This document shows, one piece after another, positions 9,799 to 17,036 of a stretch of DNA of 44,853 nt. The notes below the pieces were generated by a model that was given only the letters and a program-made list of their open reading frames with translations, was not told the origin of the DNA and did not search any database. Where the stretch lies: assembly GCA_021737615.1 (NCBI GenBank), contig JAIPDR010000005.1:1-44853 (forward strand). Reading direction: 5' to 3'. The translations under genes were made by a program, and so were the position numbers. The DNA comes from Desulfohalobiaceae bacterium. Its GTDB lineage: Bacteria; Desulfobacterota; Desulfovibrionia; Desulfovibrionales; Desulfothermaceae. Numbering within the stretch: the first letter of the stretch is position 1; the number at the start of each line of letters is the position of its first letter.

Positions 9799-9815
9799 AT
9801 ATACAAGTTGTATAT
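9799..9815. promoter_or_regulatory. 17-bp palindrome, likely GntR/HutC operator
   Basis: ATATACAA-G-TTGTATAT is a perfect inverted repeat in the space between the divergent GntR and binding-protein genes. HutC-subfamily regulators bind GT-N-TATAC-type palindromes. The position just after the predicted -10 suggests repression by blocking the polymerase. The site is seen directly; the regulator assignment is inference. Confidence 0.7.
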
Positions 9816-9892
9816 GACATTGATGCACGACTGTCAATTCAGACCTGTCCCTGGCTTTATCCATATTTCAACTCAAGGAAAAGGAGGTCGCG

Positions 9893-11485
9893 ATGTCCAG
9901 ATCAGCATCCAGAAAACAGGTCCGGTTCCTGCCAAGGCGCACCTTTCTCAAACTTTCGGCATTTTCATCGGCCCTGGCCCTGAGTTCGGCCCTCCGGCCC
10001 AGGATCTCCCTGGCCAAAGGCAAGACCATTCTGAAGGTCAGAGACTACGGGGACATCACCTCGCTTGACCCGGGCATCGCCTCCAACCTCTACGACGAAA
10101 ACGTCAACGCCTGCATCTACAGCAAGCTCATCTCTTACAAGCCCGGCAACAAGTGGGACTGGCAGCTCGATGCCGCCGAATCCGTCGAGCAGGTCGACCC
10201 CACGCATATCGCCTTCACCCTCAAAAAAGGGATCCGCTTCAGCAACGATTTCGGGGAAATGACCGCCGAAGACGTCAAGTACTCCTTCGAACGGATCGCC
10301 GACCCCACCTTCGAGTCCCCCATCCAGGGAGACTGGAAGCCCCTGGACCAGGTTCAGGTCAAGGACAGATACTCCGGCGTGATCGTGCTCAAGGAACCCT
10401 TCCAGGCCCTGTGGATGACCACCCTGCCCTACATGGCCGGAAATATCGTCTCCAAAAAAGCCGTCGAATCCGTGGGCGGCAAGTACACCCACGAACCGCC
10501 GGCCTGTTCCGGACCGTATGTCTTTAAAGAATGGAAGCCCAAACAACGCACCGTGCTGAAGCGGAATGAACTCTGGTCGGGTCCCGCTGCTGATTTCGAC
10601 GAAATCTGGATTCTGCCCATAGACGACGAGAAGACCGCGGAAATCGCCTTTGAAGCCGGTGACATCGACTACACCCGGATGAGCATTTCTTCGTTTCCGA
10701 AATACTCCAAAAATCCGCCGGCCAATTCGACCGTGAAAAAATACCCTTCCCTGTACTACGTCTGGGTGGGCATGAACCTGGAAAATCCCAAGCTCCAGGA
10801 CAAACGGGTCCGTCGGGCCGTGCAGTACGCCGTAGACGTCCCCTCCATTCTCCAGGCGGCCTACTTCGGCGTGGCCGAACCCGCCACCGGGATCATCCCT
10901 CCCGGCTTGTGCGGGCACAGGGAAGAATCACTGATTCCTCCCAAGGCCAACATCGAAAAAGCCAGACAACTGCTCAAAGAGGCCGGCCACCCGAACGGCA
11001 TCAGCCTGACCCTGGACGCACGCAACAAGGAAACCTACCTGACCTCGGCCCAGGTCATCCAGGCCACCCTGGCCCAGGCCGGGATCAAGCTGGAGATCAA
11101 GGTCCACGATTCCGGATCCTTCTGGTCCCTGGGCGACGACAGCAAGGGGGACCGCTGGAAAGATATCCAGCTGGTGCACAACCGGTTTTCCAGTGCGCCG
11201 GATCCGTACTACGCGGCCCAATGGTTCACGGATGACCAGATCGGAATCTGGAACTGGGAGCGATTCGACGACAAGGAGTACAACAGCCTGCACGAAAAGG
11301 CGATCAGCGAGTCGGACAGGGAGAAACGGTGCAGCATGTATAAAAGGATGCAGGACATCATGGAAGGATCAGGGGCCTACCGCTTCATCACCCATGAGGC
11401 CAACCCGGTTATCTACCGCAACACCATCAGGCCGGCCCTTCGTCCCGACGGCATGCCCCTGCTCAGATACTTTGAAAAGGCTTGA
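9893..11485 (+). CDS. Tat-exported peptide/nickel-type (family 5) substrate-binding protein
   Basis: This is the periplasmic receptor of a peptide-type ABC importer (DppA/OppA family). The N-terminus carries a twin-arginine signal, PRRTFLKLSAF, with R15 and R16 followed by a hydrophobic stretch. It would therefore be exported folded through Tat, which is less common for this family than Sec or lipoprotein export. The mature part has the SBP_bac_5 layout, including SLDPG...Y, GDWKPLDQV, LQDKRVRRAVQYAVD and GIIPPG. The 530-aa length is typical. AAAGGAGGT six bases before the ATG fixes the start. Permease and ATPase genes follow on the same strand, separated by repeats. The substrate cannot be read from sequence; peptides or acylated amines fit the neighbouring hydrolases. 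Confidence 0.93.
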   Translation: MSRSASRKQVRFLPRRTFLKLSAFSSALALSSALRPRISLAKGKTILKVRDYGDITSLDPGIASNLYDENVNACIYSKLISYKPGNKWDWQLDAAESVEQVDPTHIAFTLKKGIRFSNDFGEMTAEDVKYSFERIADPTFESPIQGDWKPLDQVQVKDRYSGVIVLKEPFQALWMTTLPYMAGNIVSKKAVESVGGKYTHEPPACSGPYVFKEWKPKQRTVLKRNELWSGPAADFDEIWILPIDDEKTAEIAFEAGDIDYTRMSISSFPKYSKNPPANSTVKKYPSLYYVWVGMNLENPKLQDKRVRRAVQYAVDVPSILQAAYFGVAEPATGIIPPGLCGHREESLIPPKANIEKARQLLKEAGHPNGISLTLDARNKETYLTSAQVIQATLAQAGIKLEIKVHDSGSFWSLGDDSKGDRWKDIQLVHNRFSSAPDPYYAAQWFTDDQIGIWNWERFDDKEYNSLHEKAISESDREKRCSMYKRMQDIMEGSGAYRFITHEANPVIYRNTIRPALRPDGMPLLRYFEKA

Positions 11486-11490
11486 TCAAT

Positions 11491-11950
11491 TGTCAGCCCT
11501 GCCTCTGGCAGTGCTGACATATAACTATTTATTTTTTATAAGAATACACAACAACACTATGAAATTATAGATATAGAATCTACGACTGCCAGTTTGATCA
11601 AAGAAGAAACTACAATTTTGAGCATTGGCACCCTCTTTGCGAATCGGGCAACAGGGTTCTCATTGCGCGACCTCGCTGGGAGGCTTCTCAGGTTTTCTTA
11701 GGCTCGCGAAATGGGGGAAACCGGACCGCGCCTACGGCTTTAAACCATAAGACTGCTGAAGATTCTCGTTCATGTAGCATCAAAGTTTACAGCAGAGTCT
11801 AAGAGTCCGGAGGGGCAGGGATCCCCCGGGAGCGAGCCTTAGAAAACCGAGAGCCGGAAGCGTCTAAGCGCAAGAGAGCCCTGTGACCGGTTCGCATTCT
11901 TTGATGGAGTTTCATACCAACTTTGCCTCTGGCAAATCTCATATAACTAT
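11491..11950 (+). repeat. composite intergenic repeat cluster between binding protein and permease
   Basis: The 498-bp gap after the binding-protein gene is almost entirely repeat DNA with no gene. In order it holds head H (11491-11519), an AT-rich tail T with TGCCAGTTTGATCA (11587-11600), and a diverged, reverse-oriented relative of module X (about 11630-11760, beginning with GCGAATCGGGCAACAGGGTT, also found inverted at 20845-20864). Module X in direct orientation follows (11791-11917), then a head-like remnant with TGCCTCTGGCA and CATATAACTATT (about 11925-11950). The head lies 6 bp after the stop codon and, with the T-rich sequence behind it, could act as a terminator that limits permease expression. 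Confidence 0.75.
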
Positions 11951-11983
11951 TGATCCAGAAGGCAGCAAGATCTGTTTCATCCT

Positions 11984-12928
11984 ATGCTCTACTACTTAAT
12001 CAAGCGGCTGGGACTGGCGATCATCATCGTGGTCCTGGCCGTGATCATTCTCTACAGCCTGATCCACATCGTTCCCGGTGATCCGGTCAGTGTCATCCTG
12101 GGCCCGAGGGCCACTCCGGAAATGAAGGAGATCCTCTACGCCAGGATGGGTCTGGATCGACCCTTTATCGTCCAGGTCTCCAGTTTCCTTCTCAATACCT
12201 TCCAGGGTGATCTGGGCTGGGATTTTTTCTCCCACCAGCCGGTGGCCAGGATCATCGCGGATCAGCTTCCCTACACCATCATCCTGGTTCTGACCGGAAT
12301 CTCCTGGGCCATCGTTCTGGGACTGCCCCTGGGCTGCTACTCCGCTCTTAATCGCAACAGCTTCCTGGACAAACTGACCGGAGTCCTCTCCGTCAGCGTG
12401 ATCGCCATCCCCTCCTTCGTGGTCTCGGTCTACACCCTGCTCATCTTCGCCGTGGTGCTCAAATGGCTGCCAGCCATCGGGGTCGGGAACGAGGGCGATT
12501 TCTGGGACCAGTTCCTGCACCTGCTGATGCCCGCCTTTTCCATAGGGCTCAGCTGGGTCGGCTACATCGCCAGGCTGGTCAGGGCCTCCATGCTCGAAGT
12601 CATGGGAGAGAACCACATCCGCATGGTCCGGGCCTTCGGCCTTCCCGAACGGCTCGTGGTCTTTCGCTACGGGCTCAAGGTGGCCATCCTGCCGACCATC
12701 TCACTGCTGGGAGTGGGCATCGGCCACCTCCTGTCCACGGCCGTGTTCGCGGAAATCGTCTTTGCCAGACCGGGCATAGGCAAACTCATCTACGATTCGG
12801 TCATCACCAGGAACTATCCGGTGGTTATGGGCTGCGTCCTGGTCACCTCCATCCTCTTTGTCCTGTGCACCACCCTGGCCGATATCATCGCCGCCGGACT
12901 CGATCCGCGGATCAGGGAGCACCTGTAA
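11984..12928 (+). CDS. peptide-type ABC transporter permease, DppB-like
   Basis: An inner-membrane permease of the DppB/OppB class. The N-terminus MLYYLIKRLGLAIIIVVLAVII is typical. Several hydrophobic segments follow, and the cytoplasmic EAA loop that contacts the ATPases is seen around VRASMLEVMGENHIRMVRAFGLP. The 314-aa length is normal. No clear ribosome site precedes the ATG. It pairs with the DppC-like gene 79 bp downstream. A strong hairpin begins at its stop codon. It should be co-transcribed with the binding-protein gene unless the repeat cluster before it stops transcription. Confidence 0.95.
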   Translation: MLYYLIKRLGLAIIIVVLAVIILYSLIHIVPGDPVSVILGPRATPEMKEILYARMGLDRPFIVQVSSFLLNTFQGDLGWDFFSHQPVARIIADQLPYTIILVLTGISWAIVLGLPLGCYSALNRNSFLDKLTGVLSVSVIAIPSFVVSVYTLLIFAVVLKWLPAIGVGNEGDFWDQFLHLLMPAFSIGLSWVGYIARLVRASMLEVMGENHIRMVRAFGLPERLVVFRYGLKVAILPTISLLGVGIGHLLSTAVFAEIVFARPGIGKLIYDSVITRNYPVVMGCVLVTSILFVLCTTLADIIAAGLDPRIREHL

Positions 12929-12973
12929 ATCCAGAGCTAATCCCCGGCTATGCCGGGGGTTAACCCTGGATTT
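12927..12973 (+). terminator. two-tier hairpin at the stop codon of the DppB-like gene
   Basis: The outer arms AAATCCAG (12927-12934) and CTGGATTT (12966-12973) enclose an inner stem CCCCGGC-TAT-GCCGGGG (12942-12958). The outer arm starts inside the TAA stop codon (12926-12928). A T-rich stretch follows. Because the next operon gene lies just downstream, it is more likely a partial terminator or mRNA-stability element than a full stop. Confidence 0.6.
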
Positions 12974-13007
12974 AATTTTAAATCTTAAATCTTGAATCTG
13001 GTTCTGT

Positions 13008-13889
13008 ATGTCCGACATCAGTATTGCCCGGCCCCTTTTGAAGGAATCCGTTCTCAAAAAGACGCTGTTCAGGCTTCTCAAGGACCCTCTCGGTTGTTTC
13101 GGCCTCTGTCTGGTCCTGGTGATCCTGTCCATCGCCCTGCTGGCCCCCTGGATCATTCCTTACGATCCGAATGCCATAGACGTCATGTCCAGGCTCGAGC
13201 CGCCGTCCAGGACCCATTTGCTGGGAACCGACCAGCTCGGCCGGGATGTCCTCTCCCGGGTGATCATGGGCAGCCGGATCGCCCTGAAAGTGGCCCTGGC
13301 CACCATAAGTCTGGCCCTGAGCCTCGGTCTGATCCTGGGGCTTATTGCCGGATACGGCCCCAAGTGGCTGGACAAGCTGATCATCCTTATCTTCGACACC
13401 TTCCGCTCCTTCCCGACGATCATGTTCGCCCTGGCCCTGGTGACCATCTTCGGACCCAGCCTGAACACCGTCATCATGGTGATCATCATCACCACCTTTC
13501 CGGTTTACGGCCGCATCGCCCGAACCCAGACCCAGGGAATGCGCCACAACGAATACATCCTGGCTGAGAAGGCCATGGGCGCGAACATGTTCAGGGTCTT
13601 AAGCGTCCACATCTTTCCGAACATCATCGGACCGCTGCTCATTGTGGCCAGTATGGACATCCCGGTGGTGGTGACCATTGAAGCCGGCTTGAGTTTTCTG
13701 GGGGTCGGGGTGCCGCCGCCGACCCCGAGCTGGGGTACGATCCTGCATAACGGCTACTCTTTTATCAGAAACACACCCTGGCTGGTCATCTCCGGCGGAT
13801 TCCCCCTGATCCTGACCACCCTGGGTTTTACCTTTCTGGGAGAATCCCTGCGCGACATCTTTGATCCGAAACTGCAGAAAGATATATAA
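13008..13889 (+). CDS. peptide-type ABC transporter permease, DppC-like
   Basis: The second permease subunit of the importer. The 293-aa protein has the DppC/OppC signatures: an N-terminal region with a membrane segment ending APWIIPYDPN, then EPPSRTHLLGTDQLGRDVLSRVI, the EAA loop with RHNEYILAEKAMGA, and the C-terminal FLGVGVPPPTPSWG...ESLRDIFDPKL. It would form the heterodimeric channel with the DppB-like protein. No strong ribosome site is seen before the ATG, but the family N-terminus fits. A GC-rich hairpin starts one base after its TAA. Confidence 0.95.
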   Translation: MSDISIARPLLKESVLKKTLFRLLKDPLGCFGLCLVLVILSIALLAPWIIPYDPNAIDVMSRLEPPSRTHLLGTDQLGRDVLSRVIMGSRIALKVALATISLALSLGLILGLIAGYGPKWLDKLIILIFDTFRSFPTIMFALALVTIFGPSLNTVIMVIIITTFPVYGRIARTQTQGMRHNEYILAEKAMGANMFRVLSVHIFPNIIGPLLIVASMDIPVVVTIEAGLSFLGVGVPPPTPSWGTILHNGYSFIRNTPWLVISGGFPLILTTLGFTFLGESLRDIFDPKLQKDI

Positions 13890-13945
13890 TTAAAGCGGGC
13901 TTCGCCCGCAACCCAAGAGGTTCCGGGTTCACCGTTCACGGTTGA
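13890..13945 (+). repeat. stop-adjacent hairpin repeat, copy 1
   Basis: TTAAAGCGGGCTTCGCCCGC (13890-13909), containing the hairpin GCGGGC-TTC-GCCCGC, begins one base after the permease stop codon. It is followed by AAGAGGTTCCGGGTTCACCG. The reverse complement of the same unit lies at about 24585-24649, again directly behind a stop codon (DUF2065 gene). It is a dispersed unit of about 55 bp. The hairpin may be a weak terminator, but no T-run follows it. Confidence 0.65.
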
Positions 13946-14011
13946 GAATAAAAGGCTTTGGGGCAATACATTTTCTTGTTTTTTATAACAGTGATTCAAT
14001 AATAAGGCACT

Positions 14012-15031
14012 ATGACTGTAAGCGTAAGCACACAGGCCCCTTCTTCAGGAAGCGGTCACCGACAGCCTGACAACCTCCTGGAAGTGAACCGCCTCAGCCT
14101 CGCTTTCCAGACCAGCCGCGGCAGCCTCAAGGCCCTGCGGGACGTGACCCTGCACGTTCCCAAAGGCTCCATCGTCGGGGTCGTGGGCGAGTCCGGCTGC
14201 GGCAAGTCGACCCTGATCTACGCCGTTATCAAGCTCCTGGCAGCCAATGCCCGGTACAACGGCGGTCAGATCCTCTTCAAGGGGCGGGATCTGCTGCCCA
14301 TGTCCCTGGACCAGATCCGGCGGATCCGGGGTTCTGAAATCTCCATGATCTTTCAGGATCCCATGACCGCCCTCAATCCGGTCCATTCCATCCGGCGCCA
14401 GATGCTGGACATCCAGTACCGGGAGCGGATCAACAGCAATGAAAAAATACAACGGGCCATTGCCATGCTGGAGAAAGTGGGCATCGTGGACGCGGCCGGG
14501 CGGCTGAAGAATTTCCCCCATCACTTCTCCGGGGGGATGCGCCAGCGCATCGCCATTGCCATGGCCCTCTTGTCCAAACCCACTTTGCTCATGGCCGACG
14601 AGCCGACCACGGCCCTGGACGCCACCCTGGAAGCCCAGATAATTCACCGCTTGCGGGAACTGCAGCAGGAAGTGAACTGCTCGATCCTATTTGTCTCGCA
14701 TCACCTGGGGCTGGTGGCCGAATTCTGCGATCGGGTCGTGGTCATGTACGCCGGCGAGGTCGTGGAAGAAGGTACGATCCGGGACATCTTTCACCGGGCC
14801 GCACACCCCTACACCAAGGCCCTGTTGGAGTGCGACCCGGCCGGCATCAAAGAAAAGACCCGGTTTTTGCCCACCATCTCAGGGGATTTTCCTGATCTGG
14901 TCAATCCGCCGCCGGGTTGCATCTTCCAGAGCCGCTGCCGCAGGGTCATGGACATCTGCGCCCAAAGAGCGCCTGACCTGACCCGGGCGGCACAGGGCCA
15001 CGTCGCCCGCTGCCACCTGGTGTCCGGGTAG
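14012..15031 (+). CDS. peptide-type ABC transporter ATP-binding protein, DppD-like
   Basis: The first of two ATPases energising the importer. Walker A is GESGCGKST (59-67). A Q-loop MIFQDPM, signature FSGGMRQRIAIAMAL and Walker B LLMADEPTTALD follow. The C-terminal oligopeptide-transporter extension contains GCIFQSRCRRVMDIC, whose cysteines are of the type that can bind a cofactor in this subfamily. The 339-aa length is normal. The C-terminal extension distinguishes it from amino-acid ABC ATPases. The partner ATPase is 500 bp downstream, beyond an inserted pseudogene and tandem repeats. Confidence 0.95.
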   Translation: MTVSVSTQAPSSGSGHRQPDNLLEVNRLSLAFQTSRGSLKALRDVTLHVPKGSIVGVVGESGCGKSTLIYAVIKLLAANARYNGGQILFKGRDLLPMSLDQIRRIRGSEISMIFQDPMTALNPVHSIRRQMLDIQYRERINSNEKIQRAIAMLEKVGIVDAAGRLKNFPHHFSGGMRQRIAIAMALLSKPTLLMADEPTTALDATLEAQIIHRLRELQQEVNCSILFVSHHLGLVAEFCDRVVVMYAGEVVEEGTIRDIFHRAAHPYTKALLECDPAGIKEKTRFLPTISGDFPDLVNPPPGCIFQSRCRRVMDICAQRAPDLTRAAQGHVARCHLVSG

Positions 15032-15142
15032 GGGCGGAATGATGCTGGATGCGGATAAGAGAAAGATCCTGGATAGATTGTTGTTTTGGAGGTCAGGATG
15101 CTGAACTTCGACTTCTAAGAAGTAACCGAAACCAGGATGAAC

Positions 15143-15471
15143 ATGAGCTATAAAAATTTGGAAATTTGGCAGGAAGCCCGAAGAATAATCATCGACATAC
15201 ATAAAATGACGATGAAGAAACTTCCCTCTTTGAGCTATATGAAGAAGGAAGTCAAATCAGACGTTCAATTAAGTCTGTTAAGTCGAATCTTGTCGAAGGT
15301 TACAGCAGAAGACGATATAAACAAGAATTCATTCATTTTTTGATTTATTCACAAGCCTCTTGTGACGAAACTACAGATCACTTGGAAACATTATATGAAA
15401 CAGAATCACTGAAAGACGAGAATCTCTACCATGATCTTCACAGCAGATTACAAACCTTAAAAAAAAAATAA
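15143..15471 (+). pseudogene. frameshifted four-helix-bundle protein (23S rRNA intervening-sequence/IVP, S23 family)
   Basis: Two frames together encode a typical four-helix-bundle (IVP) protein. The first frame reads MSYKNLEIWQEARRIIIDIH. From about 15230 the other frame reads [18 protein letters not shown] and then [16 protein letters not shown], ending at the TAA at 15469-15471. The frames join if one T is restored in TCTTTGAG (about 15229-15236), giving about 109 aa. The family has no settled biochemical function; members occur inside 23S rRNA intervening sequences and as scattered accessory genes. The segment is clearly more AT-rich than the transporter genes around it, which suggests transfer. 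It interrupts the operon between its two ATPase genes. A sequencing error cannot be excluded. Confidence 0.8.
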
Positions 15472-15531
15472 ACCTCTTTATTCAATCTGTAGATAAAACG
15501 CATAATACAGATCGAAAATATTAACCTTATT

Positions 15532-16611
15532 ATGAATAAGATAAAATCCAGAATCATGCATCCAGGGTCAAGCATCCAGAATCCAGCATCCAATATCCAG
15601 TATCAAGCATCCAGAATCCAGGATCCGGCATCCGGATCTCCCCTTTTGGAAATAGAGAATCTGCGGGTTCGATTTCAAAGCAAGAACCGGCTGCAGGCCA
15701 TGCTCGACCGGGACCCAGACCCGTTTATCGATGCCGTCTGCTCGGTATCCCTGCGCCTCGAACCCGGAGAAACCATGGCCCTGGTCGGAGAGAGCGGGGC
15801 CGGCAAGACCACCCTGGGGCGGGCCGTCATGGGCTTGAATCAGCCCCGGGAAGGGAACATACGCTTCCTGGGACAAGAACTCATCGGGCTTTCGGATAAG
15901 GCCTTCAAACCCTTCAGACGGGATCTGGCCATGATGTTTCAGGACCCTTCCGGATCGCTCAGCCCGCGCCTCCGGGTCCGCTCCCTGATCACCGAGCCCT
16001 TCAGGATCCACCACATCCGGAAAACCGACCTGCGGGCCGAGGCGGACCGCCTCCTGGACCTGGTGGGTCTTCCGCCGTCCTTTGCCGGCGTCTACGCCCA
16101 TCAACTCAGCGGCGGACAGGCCAGGCGCATCGGCGTGGCCAGAGCCCTGGCCCTGTCCCCGAAGCTGATCATTGCCGACGAGCCCACGGCAGGCCTGGAC
16201 GTCTCGGTCCAGGGAGAGATCCTGAACCTCATGAACCAGCTTCAGGAAGAGACCGGGGTCAGCTTTTTGATCATCACCCACAATTTGAACGTGGTCCGGC
16301 ACATCAGTCAGCGCATGGCCATCATGTACCTGGGCCGCTTCGTGGAATACGGCCTGACCGACGCCATCTTTGCCCGGCCCCAGCACCCCTACACCCTGGC
16401 CCTTTTATCCGCCAATCCCAACCCGGACCCGGACCAGGCCAAAAGCGAATTTGAATTACAGGGAGAGATCCCCAGTCTGATGAAGCGGCCTAAAGGCTGC
16501 GAGTTTCATCCCCGCTGTCCTTTTGCCGGAAGCAAATGCAGCCGGATCGCTCCGGAAACGACCCATTCTGGATCAGGCCACGGCGTGGCCTGCCATTATC
16601 CTCTCATGTGA
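15532..16611 (+). CDS. peptide-type ABC transporter ATP-binding protein, DppF-like
   Basis: The second ATPase of the importer. After an unusual N-terminus the domain begins LLEIENLRVRFQ at residue 38. Walker A GESGAGKTT, MMFQDPSGSLSPR, signature LSGGQARRIGVARALAL and Walker B IIADEPTAGLD are intact. The C-terminal extension includes GCEFHPRCPFA. The 359 aa are slightly long because residues from about 6 to 36 are encoded by the CATCCAG tandem repeat. No ribosome site precedes the ATG at 15532, and no convincing later ATG exists before the domain; a TTG at 15646 would remove the repeat but also lacks a ribosome site. The true start is therefore uncertain. The repeat may have been captured as a new N-terminus. 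Confidence 0.92.
   Translation: MNKIKSRIMHPGSSIQNPASNIQYQASRIQDPASGSPLLEIENLRVRFQSKNRLQAMLDRDPDPFIDAVCSVSLRLEPGETMALVGESGAGKTTLGRAVMGLNQPREGNIRFLGQELIGLSDKAFKPFRRDLAMMFQDPSGSLSPRLRVRSLITEPFRIHHIRKTDLRAEADRLLDLVGLPPSFAGVYAHQLSGGQARRIGVARALALSPKLIIADEPTAGLDVSVQGEILNLMNQLQEETGVSFLIITHNLNVVRHISQRMAIMYLGRFVEYGLTDAIFARPQHPYTLALLSANPNPDPDQAKSEFELQGEIPSLMKRPKGCEFHPRCPFAGSKCSRIAPETTHSGSGHGVACHYPLM
15547..15636 (+). repeat. degenerate ~10-bp tandem repeat (CATCCAGAAT type)
   Basis: About nine imperfect units related to CATCCAGAAT / CATCCAGCAT run through this stretch. They lie inside the open frame of the DppF-like ATPase, before its conserved domain. Read in that frame they give a heptad-like pattern with IQNPAS, IQYQAS and IQDPAS. 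There are no unique spacers between units, so this is not a CRISPR array. Confidence 0.8.
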
Positions 16612-17036
16612 AACTTCATGTCAAACCGCCGATGCTTCAAATATGGGTTTTTTTTGATCAATCCAGCTACGTTCATTAAGTTGCAAACAATATGAAAAAA
16701 ATCTGAAACCTGGTTCTTATTCAAATAATATTACATATGTCAGCGCGGCCGGCGCGCTGGTATGAAACTTCATTTGTTTGTCAAAAAAAGCAGGCCTGCT
16801 GAAGAAAAGGGATTCTTCGCTCGCGGACTCGCTCAGAATGACAGAGAAAGGATAGCCCGTGTAAAACTCATCGTCATTTTTTCGAAGTTTCTGCCTCGAT
16901 CAAACTGGCAATTATGGACTTCAACCCAATTACATAATAGCCTGGCTAAATATTCTTATATAAATTAATTAATTATATGTCAGGCCGGCCAGAGGCAGGG
17001 CTGACAAACGAACCGTATTCATAGGAGGCCTTTTGC
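16612..17036. other. 425-bp gene-free region with several repeat fragments
   Basis: No credible gene lies between the DppF-like and CocE-like genes. The plus-strand frame at 16762-16968 is a translation of repeat DNA. Contents are a short variant hairpin CAGCGCGGCCGGCGCGCTG (16741-16759) preceded by ATATGT, then TATGAAACTTCAT, which also ends module X. A widespread-looking unit GATTCTTCGCTCGC...GCTCAGAATGACAG follows (16811-16844), then an inverted T-H element (about 16873-17006). Confidence 0.7.
16873..17006 (-). repeat. modular repeat copy B (tail T plus head H), reverse orientation
   Basis: The head is at 16978-17006 (29 nt, TGTCAGG to GCTGACA). The AT-rich tail extends leftwards to about 16873. 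A 26-nt block at 16905-16930 is the exact reverse complement of 41031-41056 in copy D, and the similarity extends over most of the tail. This copy lies about 30 bp before the CocE-like gene and points away from it, so it is not that gene's terminator. Confidence 0.85.

Noticed and set aside
9717-9892. Search for a tRNA or small gene in the divergent regulator gap
   Set aside because: Only promoter, operator and ribosome-site sequence is seen; no cloverleaf or open frame with a ribosome site.
11491-11530. Head H read purely as the binding-protein terminator
   Set aside because: It may terminate here, but identical heads at 16978 and 20984 lie before plus-strand genes and point away from them, so terminator function alone cannot explain the family.
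12992-13567. 191-codon plus-strand frame overlapping the DppC-like gene
   Set aside because: It is a +2 frame shadow of the permease with Arg/Pro/His-rich composition.
15547-15636. Tandem CATCCAG units considered as a CRISPR array
   Set aside because: Units are about 10 bp, degenerate and contiguous with no unique spacers, and no cas gene is nearby.
16762-16968. 68-codon plus-strand frame
   Set aside because: It reads through three different intergenic repeat units, so it is not a gene.
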